From Natronobacillus azotifigens (lineage in GTDB: Bacteria > Bacillota > Bacilli > Bacillales > Amphibacillaceae): a stretch of 46,046 nt of DNA. Shown here piece after piece: positions 27,510 to 36,286 of the stretch. The DNA lies in contig NZ_JAPRAT010000031.1 in NCBI RefSeq assembly GCF_026805325.1, positions 1-46,046 of the forward strand, in the 5' to 3' direction. A program made the translations under genes and the position numbers. Position 1 is the stretch's first letter. Every line of letters begins with the position of its first letter. A model generated the notes under the pieces. It was not told where the DNA came from and made no database searches. It was given only the letters and a program-made list of their open reading frames with translations.

Positions 27510-28103
27510 ATGGGGAAAATATCTGCATTGCAACTAAGTTATGGAGCAATATTTGTTTGTTTAATGGCGATTGGGGCAAATATTGTTATATGGTTTCCGT
27601 TTTTAGCAATACCTATTGGCGGAGTATCTGTTCCGTTATCTTTACAAACGTTTTTTGCCATTTTAGCTGGGCTTATGCTTGGAAAGAAGTTAGGCTTACT
27701 TTCTATGACAGCCTATCTATTGACTGGATTAGCTGGTGTACCTGTTTTCGCCCAGATGCAAGCTGGATTATTTGTTTTGTTTGACTATACGGGTGGATTT
27801 CTATTGTCATTTCTTGTCGTTGCTTATGTTACTGGTTGGTTAAGTGAACGTCTTATTCCATTCACGCTTAGCAAAGGATTTTTTATTGCAACTGTTGGCG
27901 TGCTGGTCAACTATTTGATCGGTGTTCATTATATGTTTATTGCGATGAATACGTGGTTAGGGTTAACGATCTCCTATTCGACTACTTGGATCAGTATGAC
28001 TCCATTCTTTATTAAAGATATTTTCGTTGCATTGATTGCTGCCGTTCTCATGTGTAAGATCGTCAATAGAATTCCAAAGCAAATTCGCTTAAACACTCAT
28101 TAA
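27510..28103 (+). CDS. bioY: Biotin ECF transporter S component BioY
   Basis: 197-residue membrane protein with about six hydrophobic segments. BioY-typical sequence: GGVSVPLSLQTFFAILAGL (near residues 37-55), TAYLLTGLAGVPVF, and YTGGFLLSFLVVAYVTGW. It imports biotin, with or without the shared ECF energising module. The start ATG at 27510 follows GAGGAGG. The BirA-like palindrome immediately upstream implies repression when biotin is sufficient. No biotin biosynthesis gene is nearby, so uptake may be the main supply; that is inference. Confidence 0.94.
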   Translation: MGKISALQLSYGAIFVCLMAIGANIVIWFPFLAIPIGGVSVPLSLQTFFAILAGLMLGKKLGLLSMTAYLLTGLAGVPVFAQMQAGLFVLFDYTGGFLLSFLVVAYVTGWLSERLIPFTLSKGFFIATVGVLVNYLIGVHYMFIAMNTWLGLTISYSTTWISMTPFFIKDIFVALIAAVLMCKIVNRIPKQIRLNTH

Positions 28104-28265
28104 CTTCAAAGGACAGGTCGATTTAGCTTTTCACACCGTGTAGAGTCTTTCTTTACCAATGCGGATACATTACACTCGGTCAAATACTATGCTATAATGG
28201 GTAAAAGAACACAAATCAATGCCTGACATCTAATGTAGGTTACAAACAGAGAGGATGAATGAAGG

Positions 28266-28739
28266 TTGGCTTTGTTTGAAAACTTCCCTTTAATTGTAGC
28301 ATTATTTGCTATATTTTTTGCACAAGGGGTCAAAGTCCCTATCCATTTTATTGCCACAAAAGAATTCAAGCCAGGGTTAGCCTTTAGTACGGGTGGAATG
28401 CCTAGTAGTCACTCAGCGGCAGTGGCTGCTGTAACAACCGCAATTGGGATGGAGCATGGACTTTCATCTGGGTTATTTGCAGCTTCTTGTATTTTCAGCA
28501 TTATTATTATGTTCGATGCAACGGGAATTAGAAGACAAGCTGGAGAACAAGCAATTTTACTAAATATGTTGGTGAAAGACTTTCAATATTTTATTGAAGA
28601 GGCAAAAGTTTGGTCTAAAAAAGAGGAATATGAAAAAAAACAAGAGCTTAAAGAATTATTGGGCCATCAACCTATTGAAGTATTCTTTGGTGGACTAACA
28701 GGGATCGTTTTAGCGCTTATTAGTTATCCTTTATTTTAA
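28266..28739 (+). CDS. yuiD: DUF212 / divergent PAP2 family protein YuiD
   Basis: 157 residues. Hydrophobic segments lie near 8-22, 45-75 and 135-155. The family motif is KPGLAFSTGGMPSSHSAAVAA near residues 36-56 (quoted core GGMPSSHSA), resembling the acid-phosphatase PSSHS signature, plus FDATGIRRQAGEQA. Translation starts at TTG (no in-frame ATG nearby), with AGAGAGG about 12 bases upstream. The function is unknown. The following order yuiD-yuiC-yumB-yumC is as in B. subtilis. Confidence 0.9.
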   Translation: MALFENFPLIVALFAIFFAQGVKVPIHFIATKEFKPGLAFSTGGMPSSHSAAVAAVTTAIGMEHGLSSGLFAASCIFSIIIMFDATGIRRQAGEQAILLNMLVKDFQYFIEEAKVWSKKEEYEKKQELKELLGHQPIEVFFGGLTGIVLALISYPLF

Positions 28740-28778
28740 GGAAAGATAATCGTTATCTATAATAATTATCCTAACATG

Positions 28779-28807
28779 CAAAAAGAGCCTCACGAAGGCT
28801 CTTTTTT
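28779..28807 (+). terminator. yuiD terminator
   Basis: AAAAGAGCCT / AGGCTCTTTTTT with a 5-base loop, about 40 bases after the stop. Confidence 0.85.
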
Positions 28808-28821
28808 AGTTACTAAGGGAG

Positions 28822-28988
28822 AAAGTGAAACTTCAATCAGTGGGAGTTTTTAGGCATTCCCCACTGATTGTTAGCCCTAGAGGCTCTTAAAGCCTTCAGG
28901 GTTCTAGCGTCCGTTATTCCCACTTAAACAACTTGATATTCCCGTTGTTTGGAAGTGGGGGTATTACGGACGGTTGATGCGGGATGAA
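28822..28988 (+). repeat. Repeat A copy 7 (long form)
   Basis: Complete: hairpin 1, middle hairpin TTAGCCCT-AGGCT / AGCCT-AGGG-CTAGC, hairpin 3 ATTCCCACTT / AAGTGGGGGT. In hairpin 3 two C-G/T-A pairs have become T-G pairs, so pairing is kept only if G-U wobbles are allowed. Confidence 0.9.
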
Positions 28989-29106
28989 ATTTTTGGTTAA
29001 CTTCTCGAAGCAGTCAACGTCATGTCATAATTTACCGTTCTCTCATCTCCATTGATTCAATCCAGTTACAAAACTACTTTATTAACCGCGCTCTGCGTTT
29101 TGTTCT

Positions 29107-29967
29107 TTATTCTATTTGCTGACGAAACACTTGTAAAGCTTCTGTTTCGTTCAACCTTTTTAATGCATCTATCGTTATTTCTCCTGACCCGCGCTCAATC
29201 AGGTAAACTTCGACTTCTCTTTTTCCCCAGTTTTCATAGACCTCTTCAACTGTTGGATAGTACAAATCCAATTTATGGCCTTTGATCGCACTACCTTTGT
29301 CTGCGACAACCCCATACCCATAACCAGGAATATAAAAAATCGTTCCTAGTGGATAAAGGGATAGATCGGCAGCAATAGTTGAATATAAATCACGGATAAC
29401 TTCCACTCCAGAAAAAGTAATACCATAAGCTGGATGATCAGGGTTTTTCCCTGTTGATTCATAACCAGCTGTGTAACCTGTTGCAATAACAGTTACTGTT
29501 GGATATTCCGAAAAATCAACCACATCTTCAATTCGTGGTTCTGAGTCTTCCTCTCGTTCTGACTGTTCTAGCACTTCTTCAAATTCTTGTTCTATTTCTG
29601 AATCTGGATTTATATTCAATTCTATTTCTGATTCTTCATCTAATTTCATATCTGGTTCAATATGTTCTGCTTCTAATGTGGTTACCAAATCTACTTCTGG
29701 TTCTAACTCTCGTTCCGATTTTGGTTCTTCTATTTTTTCTAATGAAAAATAATTTTCTTTTATTGTCTTCATGGTAATATTTTTTTCAACTAATGAAACT
29801 TGTTTTAGTGGTTCTGCAACTATCGGTTGTTCATCTGATAGACTCATGACAGTCTGAAACACTTCATTAGCAGAAACGTTCGTAATTGCTGTAAAAGTGG
29901 TATAGCAGGCAAACACAAAGAGAACTGTGACGGCAATGAAGCGACAACAATGTTTTAACCTAACCAT
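29107..29967 (-). CDS. yuiC: 3D domain protein YuiC (stationary-phase survival / Sps-like)
   Basis: 286 residues. A signal/anchor segment (9-28, [19 protein letters not shown]) leads to an exported region. Residues about 70-150 form a strongly Glu/Asp-rich linker. The C-terminal 3D domain has [35 protein letters not shown] (split: YIPGYG and DKGSAIKG) and KLDLYY, with the three conserved Asp residues. Relatives (YuiC, MltA/EXPB fold) are lytic-transglycosylase-like wall hydrolases. AAAGGGTTG precedes the ATG. The acidic linker is longer than I expect for YuiC. Confidence 0.85.
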   Translation of the reverse strand: MVRLKHCCRFIAVTVLFVFACYTTFTAITNVSANEVFQTVMSLSDEQPIVAEPLKQVSLVEKNITMKTIKENYFSLEKIEEPKSERELEPEVDLVTTLEAEHIEPDMKLDEESEIELNINPDSEIEQEFEEVLEQSEREEDSEPRIEDVVDFSEYPTVTVIATGYTAGYESTGKNPDHPAYGITFSGVEVIRDLYSTIAADLSLYPLGTIFYIPGYGYGVVADKGSAIKGHKLDLYYPTVEEVYENWGKREVEVYLIERGSGEITIDALKRLNETEALQVFRQQIE

Positions 29968-30056
29968 TTTTTATCAACCCTTTCTATTGGGTCAGCATTT
30001 CCAAAATGGTTAGGAATTATACATGATACTAGTTATCTAAACATTACCACTACAAA

Positions 30057-31247
30057 TCATCGCTTTGTGAAGAGAAGTTTTAATCCACCAATTTCATAAA
30101 GAACAAAATAGTTCACTAGTGTTTTTAAACAGGAAGCAGTCCAACCAAATATTTTTTTATTGCGAAAGACAACACCGATAGCATCTCTCTTTCCTAAAGA
30201 GGCGATCGTGCCAAAATTACGGAAGGTGAAATCTTGCATTTCCTGTTTTCCTTTTAGTAATGCAACAATATTACGAGCGCAAATGATAGCTTTTTGCATA
30301 GCGATATTGGCATTAGGAAGGTATGGTTTACCTTCTGAATCACGAACACTAGCAACATCACCAATAACAAAAACATTCGGATATCCAGGCGCAGTCAAGT
30401 GAGCATCAACTTCCACTTTACTTTCATTAGTAGGAAGATCCGATTCTTCGATAATTCGATTTCCTCTTACACCTGCAGTCCAAATAAAGATCCTTGCAGG
30501 AATATCTTCAATTAAACCAGCTTGTTCGATTTTAATTTGATCGGTAGCGACAGACTTTATCGTGATACCTAGTCTAAATTCAACACCGCGTGCCTCCAAT
30601 TTTTGCATCGCATATTCCCCTAGTTCTAAATCAAACTCTGGTAACACGGTAGATTCTGACTCTACACATTGCAATTTTATTTTTTTCGGGTCAATCTGGT
30701 ATTTTTCACATAAAGAAGACAAGCGCTCCGTTAACTCTCCCAACAATTCTACACCGGTAAAACCACCACCTCCGACAACAATTGGAAAGGTTTCTTGATT
30801 TGTTTGACTAAATTGAAGAAACTCAGTTTCTAAATGCGCAGATAATCGCGTAGCAGAAACTAATGTGTTAATAGAAAAAGCATGTTCTTTTAATCCAGGA
30901 ATTTGATAAGTATCAATCTCTGATCCTAAAGCAACAACAAGATAATCATAGGTAAAGATCTGATCTTTTCCGTAAACTTTCTTCTCTTTAACGTCTATGG
31001 ACTGAACAGTATCCTTAATGAATTGTACTTTTTTCTGATCGATCAATTGATGAAGAGAAAACTTTGTCTGTTCGTTATTTAATTTACCGACAGCATTCTT
31101 ATGCAACCATGTTGTTTGATAATGATAGTCATGCTTATTCACCAAAATAATTTCAGCATCTTTTGGATGGAGTTTCTTTTGCAGTCTTACAGTTGTAGTT
31201 ATCCCTGCATAACCTGCACCTAGAATTACAATTTTGGGTTTTCTCAA
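30057..31247 (-). CDS. yumB: Type II NADH dehydrogenase-like FAD oxidoreductase (YumB)
   Basis: 396 residues from TTG 31247, which has AAGGATGG upstream and lets the FAD motif KPKIVILGAGYAGI start at residue 3; a reading frame to 31340 would run through the promoter. A second nucleotide motif (NADH) is PIVVGGGGFTGVELLGEL near residue 155, and FVIGDVASV near residue 290 binds the flavin. It is a peripheral membrane enzyme probably passing electrons from NADH to menaquinone. It is divergent from yumC, as in B. subtilis. Confidence 0.9.
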   Translation of the reverse strand: MRKPKIVILGAGYAGITTTVRLQKKLHPKDAEIILVNKHDYHYQTTWLHKNAVGKLNNEQTKFSLHQLIDQKKVQFIKDTVQSIDVKEKKVYGKDQIFTYDYLVVALGSEIDTYQIPGLKEHAFSINTLVSATRLSAHLETEFLQFSQTNQETFPIVVGGGGFTGVELLGELTERLSSLCEKYQIDPKKIKLQCVESESTVLPEFDLELGEYAMQKLEARGVEFRLGITIKSVATDQIKIEQAGLIEDIPARIFIWTAGVRGNRIIEESDLPTNESKVEVDAHLTAPGYPNVFVIGDVASVRDSEGKPYLPNANIAMQKAIICARNIVALLKGKQEMQDFTFRNFGTIASLGKRDAIGVVFRNKKIFGWTASCLKTLVNYFVLYEIGGLKLLFTKR

Positions 31248-31296
31248 GTAATCACACCCATCCTTTTTAAAAAAGTCACAAATTTGTAATATTTTA

Positions 31297-31325
31297 ATCT
31301 TAGACCGTTTTTCACAATATTTCAA
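31297..31325 (-). promoter_or_regulatory. yumB promoter
   Basis: Minus strand: TTGAAA (31320-31325), 17-base spacer, TAAGAT (31297-31302), 50 bases before the TTG start. This supports the shorter coding sequence. Confidence 0.6.
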
Positions 31326-31412
31326 CTCAAAAAGCACCAAGGTTACTTCTTTCTGATCATTTATGATAGAATATGGATTACATTGTTAATGTAGATTTAG
31401 GAGGATTACAGG

Positions 31413-32402
31413 ATGGAAGAACAAAAGATATATGATGTAACGATCATCGGTGCTGGCCCTGTTGGGTTATTCACCGCTTTTTACGGGGGATTAAGACAGG
31501 CTAGTGTGAAGATTATCGAAAGCTTACCACACATTGGTGGTCAGTTGAGTGCTTTATATCCAGAGAAATATATTTATGATATTGCTGGATTTCCTAAAGT
31601 TCGGGCACAAGACTTAATCAATAATTTGCATGACCAGTTACATAAGTTTGAACCTAGTATCTGTTTAAATGAAGAGGTAGAAGAGGTAGAACGATTAAGT
31701 GACGGTACATTTAAACTTGTAACAACTACAGGTGAACACTATTCAAGAACGATTATTATAACAGCAGGAAATGGTGCTTTTCAGCCAAGAAAGCTTGGAC
31801 TAAAAGAAGCTGAGGCATATGAAAGTCGTAACCTTCATTATTTTGTCGATAATATGATGCAGTTTAAAGACAAGCGCGTTGTCTTGTTTGGTGGCGGAGA
31901 TTCTGCCGTTGATTGGGCTCTAATGCTTGAACCTATCGCGAAGGAAGTAACAATTATTCACCGTCGGGAAAATTTTCGTGCCCATGAGCACACTGTTGAG
32001 AAATTACAGCAGTCTAATGTAAATATTTTAACACCTTTTGTTCCAGAAGCACTTCTTGGTACAGATGGAATAGAACAAGTAAAAGTCAGCGAAGTAAAGG
32101 GAGAACGAAAAGTAACAATTGATGTCGATGATGTAATTGTAAATTATGGCTTTATTTCTTCTTTAGGTCCAATCAAAAATTGGGGACTAGAGATTAATAA
32201 AAACAGCATCGAAGTCAACTCGAAAATGGAAACGACGGTAGAAGGTATCTATGCCGCTGGTGACATTTGTAGCTATCCAGGAAAAATCAACTTAATCGCA
32301 ACTGGGTTCGGTGAAGGACCAACTGCTATTAATAATGCAATTGCTTATTTAAAGCCAGATGCTAGGGTTCAACCAAAGCATTCGACAAGTATGTTTGAGT
32401 AA
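31413..32402 (+). CDS. yumC: Ferredoxin/flavodoxin-NADP+ reductase (YumC)
   Basis: 329-residue thioredoxin-reductase-like FNR. FAD motif [18 protein letters not shown] near residue 9, NADPH motif [17 protein letters not shown] near residue 158, and [22 protein letters not shown] near residue 285 (quoted cores only: [10 protein letters not shown]). There is no CxxC, as expected for this FNR class. GGAGG precedes the ATG. The last 211 bases of the gene plus downstream sequence are repeated at 33526. Confidence 0.95.
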   Translation: MEEQKIYDVTIIGAGPVGLFTAFYGGLRQASVKIIESLPHIGGQLSALYPEKYIYDIAGFPKVRAQDLINNLHDQLHKFEPSICLNEEVEEVERLSDGTFKLVTTTGEHYSRTIIITAGNGAFQPRKLGLKEAEAYESRNLHYFVDNMMQFKDKRVVLFGGGDSAVDWALMLEPIAKEVTIIHRRENFRAHEHTVEKLQQSNVNILTPFVPEALLGTDGIEQVKVSEVKGERKVTIDVDDVIVNYGFISSLGPIKNWGLEINKNSIEVNSKMETTVEGIYAAGDICSYPGKINLIATGFGEGPTAINNAIAYLKPDARVQPKHSTSMFE

Positions 32403-32467
32403 AACAAATAAGTATTTATACTAGCTAAAAAGTGAAATTAGATGATAATTTTAAGAAAAACCGGGAA
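32192..32467 (+). repeat. Direct repeat, left copy (yumC 3' end)
   Basis: GATTAATAAAAACAGCATCG through the yumC stop and about 65 bases beyond recurs at 33526-33802. Only three base changes occur in the coding part (two silent, one Arg to Lys), plus small changes after the stop. Weaker similarity continues through repeat B copies 2 and 3 and about 45 bases past them. Confidence 0.95.
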
Positions 32468-32690
32468 TATCACTCGGTCCTTTTAAAAAACAATAAGAAG
32501 CTATATTTTGTAAGGGGCTGATGGTGACAAGCGAACGCTTGTCATGTCACGCTATAGCGTGACACTTTCCCATAAGTAAAACGACAGATGACCATGAATG
32601 GTTATCTGTCGTTTTACTTATGGGAAAGCAACCATCAGACCCTACTGTTATACGAGAAAATCTTTTGCATCTATTTAAAAATAAAACTCC
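32456..32690 (+). repeat. Repeat B copy 2 (complete)
   Basis: Best-preserved copy. Outer arms CTGATGGT and ACCATCAG enclose GACAAGCG/CGCTTGTC, GTCACGCT/AGCGTGAC and a long hairpin (CCCATAAGTAAAACGACAGA with its perfect complement, CCAT-GA-ATGG at its tip). An additional 5' hairpin CCGGG ... CTCGG precedes. Confidence 0.93.
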
Positions 32691-32727
32691 TAATTCATGG
32701 CATATCAACAAAAATTTTCCTATCTTA

Positions 32728-32884
32728 TAAAGTGAAACTTCAATCAGTGGGGGTTTTTAGGTATTCCCCCACTGATTGTTAGTTGAACCATTCGGGGTGC
32801 TAGCGTCCGTTACTCCCACTTAAACAACTTGGTATCTCGTTGTTTTGAAGTGGGAGTCTTACGGACGGTTGCTCCGGGATAAAA
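32728..32884 (+). repeat. Repeat A copy 8 (short form)
   Basis: Nearly identical to copy 13 (45760-45914). It ends GCTCCGGGATAAA inside the C39 peptidase reading frame, supplying that frame's last residues and stop. Confidence 0.95.
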
Positions 32885-33353
32885 TTAGGGCTGATCTCCA
32901 TGACAAAAATTCATTTGAATTATATGATTGATAAATATATCTATTCTCAGTTTGGTAGGAATTTAATACACCTGGTATCTTTGAAAAATCTGTACCTGCT
33001 GTTGTTGTTCCTAGCCTATCAGCATAGAATTGTTGTGTGCCAGAAATATTTCTAAAGAAATGTATTACTTGCTTTACTGTTGCAGGTCCACACCAATATC
33101 CTGTAGATTGTTTAAAGGCTGTAACCCCAAGAGTTTTCATTTCTCCATTTGCACTGATTGTATATTGGTTTGATAAATGATTTTCAACTAAAGTAGATTT
33201 CCTTTCAAGTTCCCTTAAATCTTCTGTTGTAGGAATATTTTTTGTTGGTTTTGGATCATCACCCGTGCCGGCTGCAAAAATACTAGAGGGGACAACAAAT
33301 AGTAATAAAACAAATAGCAATATTGATAGTTTAATACGTTTAAGTATTTTCAT
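32859..33353 (-). pseudogene. Secreted C39-type peptidase, truncated by repeat A
   Basis: 164 residues. Signal peptide: ILKRIKLSILLFVLLLFVV then PSSIFAA, with a plausible cleavage after AAG or FAA. A propeptide-like stretch leads to QSTGYWCGPATVKQVIHFF (catalytic Cys near residue 88), typical of C39-like papain-fold peptidases. The frame then runs into repeat A copy 8: the last 8 residues and the stop come from the repeat. The His/Asp part of the catalytic site is absent, so the product is probably inactive. The gene lies in the DNA between the two yumC-end repeats and is likely acquired. Confidence 0.75.
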
Positions 33354-33525
33354 CTCAACACTCTTTTTTATATTTTTTTGGAATCACTTAAAAAATAACC
33401 TAAAAAATACCTATGAATATATTATAATACCATTATTTTACAAAGTAAAGGTTTTATTAATAAATTTCATTAAATAAACTCTCTTCACCTCAACGCGTAA
33501 AGTCAAGCACTTGCTTTTTGCGATC

Positions 33526-33802
33526 GATTAATAAAAACAGCATCGAAGTCAACTCGAAAATGGAAACGACGGTAGAAGGTATCTATGCCGCTGGTGACAT
33601 TTGTAGCTATCCAGGAAAAATCAACTTAATCGCAACTGGGTTCGGTGAAGGACCAACTGCTATTAATAATGCGATTGCCTATTTAAAGCCAGATGCTAAG
33701 GTTCAACCAAAGCATTCGACAAGTATGTTTGAGTAAAACAAATAAGTATTTTTGCTAACTAAAGTGAAATTAGATGATAATTTTAAGAAAAACCGGGAAA
33801 GC
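33526..33802 (+). pseudogene. yumC 3' fragment (duplicate)
   Basis: Contains the last ~70 codons of yumC with the stop (GTATGTTTGAGTAA), without start or ribosome site. Three substitutions from the intact gene, two of them silent. It marks the right copy of the 1334-base-spaced direct repeat and is not expected to be translated. Confidence 0.92.
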
Positions 33803-33866
33803 AAACCACCATGCTCTCTGAGATATGTGTTGCATCTATTTTAAAGATAAAACACCTAAAAACACC
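33787..33866 (+). repeat. Repeat B copy 3 (ends only)
   Basis: AAAAACCGGGAAAGCAAACC joins the start of family B to a region just before its end (TGCATCTATTTTAAAGATAAAAC). The whole multi-hairpin core has been lost. Confidence 0.75.
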
Positions 33867-33910
33867 GGCATAGAACCAAAAATTCTATACTTTCTTATCT
33901 TTTATAAAAT

Positions 33911-33947
33911 GAAAAATCCCTGCCTGAAGTAAAAGGTAGGGTTTTTG
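33911..33947 (-). terminator. Intrinsic terminator
   Basis: Hairpin CCCTACCTT ... AGGCAGGG read on the minus strand, then ATTTTTC; also T-rich on the plus strand. It lies directly after the small membrane ORF at 33955. Confidence 0.7.
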
Positions 33948-33954
33948 TTGTGAT

Positions 33955-34044
33955 TCAGGTTTTATTAAGTAATGTTCGTAATAAAACAACGACTAAAGAA
34001 AGAAAGAAAACATACGATGTTACAAGTACAGCTGGATAGAGCAT
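33955..34044 (-). CDS. Candidate 29-residue membrane peptide
   Basis: Starts MLYPAVLVTSYVF and ends RTLLNKT. It is almost entirely one hydrophobic helix (residues 4-22) with a basic C-terminus. AGAAGG lies 8 bases before the ATG and an intrinsic terminator follows the stop, which makes it look like a real transcription unit despite its size. I do not recognise a family. Single-helix peptides of this size include type I toxins and regulators of membrane complexes, but nothing here decides between them. Confidence 0.45.
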   Translation of the reverse strand: MLYPAVLVTSYVFFLSLVVVLLRTLLNKT

Positions 34045-34294
34045 TTATCTACCTTCTTTCGTGAAAAGATAAGCGGATGATCCATCACCGATGATTTAAT
34101 CTATTCTTTTATAATCAATAAAATAACTAATTGGCTTATCCATTGTTGAGAATTTCAAATTTTTTTAAATCAGTAGTGAAATTTATATCCATATGGGCAG
34201 GTGTTAACTACTTCTTTCGCAGTTTATGTTCGATTGAAGCGGTTTGATTGGGGGTTGTTACCTTTTAAGAATAATAGCCGATACCATATCCCAT
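34045..34294. other. Intergenic stretch
   Basis: AT-rich DNA upstream of the small peptide ORF and before repeat A copy 9. It may hold the promoter for that ORF. I see no other feature. Confidence 0.4.
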
Positions 34295-34478
34295 TTTATC
34301 CTGTAGCAACCGTCCGTAAGACTCCCACTTCAAAACAACAAGAAAATTACAGTTGTTCAAGTGGGAGTAACAAACGCTAGCACTTTGAAGGCTTCAAAGG
34401 CTTTCACGGCATCCTTTAGGGCTAACAATCAGCAGGGACATATCTAAAAACCCCCACTGATTGAAGTTTCACTTTATT
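34295..34478 (-). repeat. Repeat A copy 9 (long form)
   Basis: Minus-oriented, complete: hairpin 1, middle segment, and a near-perfect hairpin 3 (ACTCCCACTTGAACAAC / GTTGTTTTGAAGTGGGAGT). It ends 73 bases beyond the selO stop in the same orientation as selO. Confidence 0.92.
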
Positions 34479-34483
34479 AACAA

Positions 34484-34521
34484 AGGTACTTTCTTCTCGT
34501 ATATTCTTGAGAAAGCACCTA
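34484..34521 (-). terminator. Possible selO terminator
   Basis: AGGTGCTTTCTC / AGAAGAAAGTACCT imperfect stem 30 bases after the selO stop. The U tract is weak. Confidence 0.4.
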
Positions 34522-34551
34522 ATCAATTAACATTCTCTATTCTTGAAGCAA

Positions 34552-36030
34552 TCATGTGCCACAATATGTTTGATAACGACAATTCGTAGCTGGGGGCAAT
34601 TTCGTATATTCCTTTTGCTCAGGTAAGTAAGCATATGGTTTGGATAGTGATCGAAGTAAGTTCTCCATCACCTTATGATCTTCTTTTTCCACTGCAGCTT
34701 CTATCGCCTCTTCTACTCGGTGATTACGCGGAATAACCGCTGGGTTATGTTGTTTCATTCGTTGATGAATCTCTTGTTTTGATAACTGTTGTCGATCAAG
34801 TCTCTCTTCCCACTTCTTGGTCCATGTTTTACATTCATCAGTATGAAAAAAATCAATGCTATTCTCTGAAATAAAATCATCGCCAACGGTTAAACCAACA
34901 AATGTGTTGGTAAAATCAGCATTATTCTCTTGCATCAATTGAAGGAAAGATTTGATTAAGAACTCGTCTTCGTCTTCCTCATTAAACAGCCCGAATTTCT
35001 TTCTCATACCTGCTAGCCAAGCGGTATGATACAAGGATGGAAATTTAGATACTGCATCTTGTGCCATCTTTAGGGCTTTCTCTTCGTTTTGATCCAATAG
35101 AGGTAACAACGCTTCTGCAAATCGGGCAAGATTCCAGCCTCCGATAACCGGTTGATTTTTATAAGCATAGCGACCTTGGCGATCAATCGAGCTAAACACG
35201 GTATCCGGAGCATATTGATCCATAAACGCACAAGGGCCATAATCAATTGTCTCTCCACTGATCGCCATGTTATCGGTATTCATCACACCATGAATAAAAC
35301 CAACCAATTGCCATTTAGCAATTAACTTTGCCTGCTGATGAATGACTTCTTTTAGTAAGGAAAGGTATTTGTTTTCTGTTTCTTTTAGGTGAGGGAAATG
35401 TCGTTCTATTGTATAGTCAGCAATTTGCTGTAACTCGTTTTTCTCCCCCCACTTAGCCGCGTATTCAAACGTTCCAACACGAAGATGACTAGCAGATACT
35501 CTCGTCAACACCGCACCAGGAAGTGCCGTTTCACGAAATACATCTTCTCCAGTTGTAACAACTGCAAGACTTCTTGTTGTTGGGATGCCCAATCCATGCA
35601 TCGCCTCACTAATAATATATTCTCTTATCATTGACCCTAGGGTTGCCCGACCATCTCCGCCACGAGAATAAGGAGTTCGCCCAGAACCTTTCAATTGTAT
35701 ATCATACCTCTCTTGTTGAGGCGTAATCTGTTCACCAAGTAATATTGCTCTACCATCACCTAACATAGTAAAATGTCCGAATTGATGACCCGCGTAAGCT
35801 TGAGCAAGTGGCGAAGCATTAGGCGGTAAGTGATTTCCTGCAAATATCTCCACTGCATTGTTTGACTGGGTCATTTGAGAGTTCAACCCCAAACTTTCAG
35901 CTAATCGTTCATTAAACAAAATTAATTGTGGGGAACGAACAGGGGTTGGTTTAACGTGAGCATAAAAAGTTTCAGGCAAGTGTATATACGTATTTCCAAA
36001 ATTCCAACCCATCTCTTTATTTTCACTCAT
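34552..36030 (-). CDS. selO: Protein adenylyltransferase SelO (YdiU family)
   Basis: 492-residue pseudokinase-fold enzyme that transfers AMP to protein hydroxyls. Family motifs: [17 protein letters not shown] near residue 80, [17 protein letters not shown] near residue 114 (nucleotide-binding Lys and Arg), [22 protein letters not shown] near residue 246 (catalytic Asp and metal-binding Asn/Asp; quoted core HGVMNTDN). Length is as in other bacteria. No C-terminal selenocysteine or Cys-Sec motif is apparent; the protein ends [10 protein letters not shown]. It is not next to yumC or yutM in B. subtilis, so local order differs here. Confidence 0.95.
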   Translation of the reverse strand: MSENKEMGWNFGNTYIHLPETFYAHVKPTPVRSPQLILFNERLAESLGLNSQMTQSNNAVEIFAGNHLPPNASPLAQAYAGHQFGHFTMLGDGRAILLGEQITPQQERYDIQLKGSGRTPYSRGGDGRATLGSMIREYIISEAMHGLGIPTTRSLAVVTTGEDVFRETALPGAVLTRVSASHLRVGTFEYAAKWGEKNELQQIADYTIERHFPHLKETENKYLSLLKEVIHQQAKLIAKWQLVGFIHGVMNTDNMAISGETIDYGPCAFMDQYAPDTVFSSIDRQGRYAYKNQPVIGGWNLARFAEALLPLLDQNEEKALKMAQDAVSKFPSLYHTAWLAGMRKKFGLFNEEDEDEFLIKSFLQLMQENNADFTNTFVGLTVGDDFISENSIDFFHTDECKTWTKKWEERLDRQQLSKQEIHQRMKQHNPAVIPRNHRVEEAIEAAVEKEDHKVMENLLRSLSKPYAYLPEQKEYTKLPPATNCRYQTYCGT

Positions 36031-36100
36031 AGTTACTCTCCTCCTTTTGATTTAATTACGATTAACTCGTTTCTAGCGTATTATCCCCTTCTTATAATCA

Positions 36101-36215
36101 GTTATCCCGGAGCAACGGGCACTAACACCTGAAGCTTCAAAGGTCTTTATGACAACCTTTAAAGCTAACACAATAGAGGAAACGAACCGCCATCGATTAA
36201 AGTTTCCCTTTATTT
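36101..36215 (-). repeat. Repeat A copy 10 (decayed)
   Basis: TTATCCCGGAGCAACGGGC, then TAACACCTGAAGC, then GATTAAAGTTTCCCTTTATTT. The third hairpin is deleted and hairpin 1 degraded. It lies downstream of the yutM gene in the same orientation. Confidence 0.65.
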
Positions 36216-36242
36216 AGAAATAACTGATTTTCACATAACAAA

Positions 36243-36280
36243 ATAACCCGCTTCAGCTGTCATCGGGCTGAAACGGGTTA
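36243..36280 (-). terminator. yutM terminator
   Basis: AACCCGTTTCAGC / GCTGAAGCGGGTT stem then TATTTTG, 7 bases past the stop. Confidence 0.8.
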
Positions 36281-36286
36281 GCACTT

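Noticed and set aside
31260..31335. Rex site at the yumB promoter
   Set aside because: TTGTGAAAAAC and ACAAATTTGT are present but do not form the TTGTGAA-N4-TTCACAA palindrome.
33518..33736. Independent gene similar to the YumC C-terminus
   Set aside because: It lacks FAD and NADPH domains, a start signal and a promoter; it is the right copy of a duplication.
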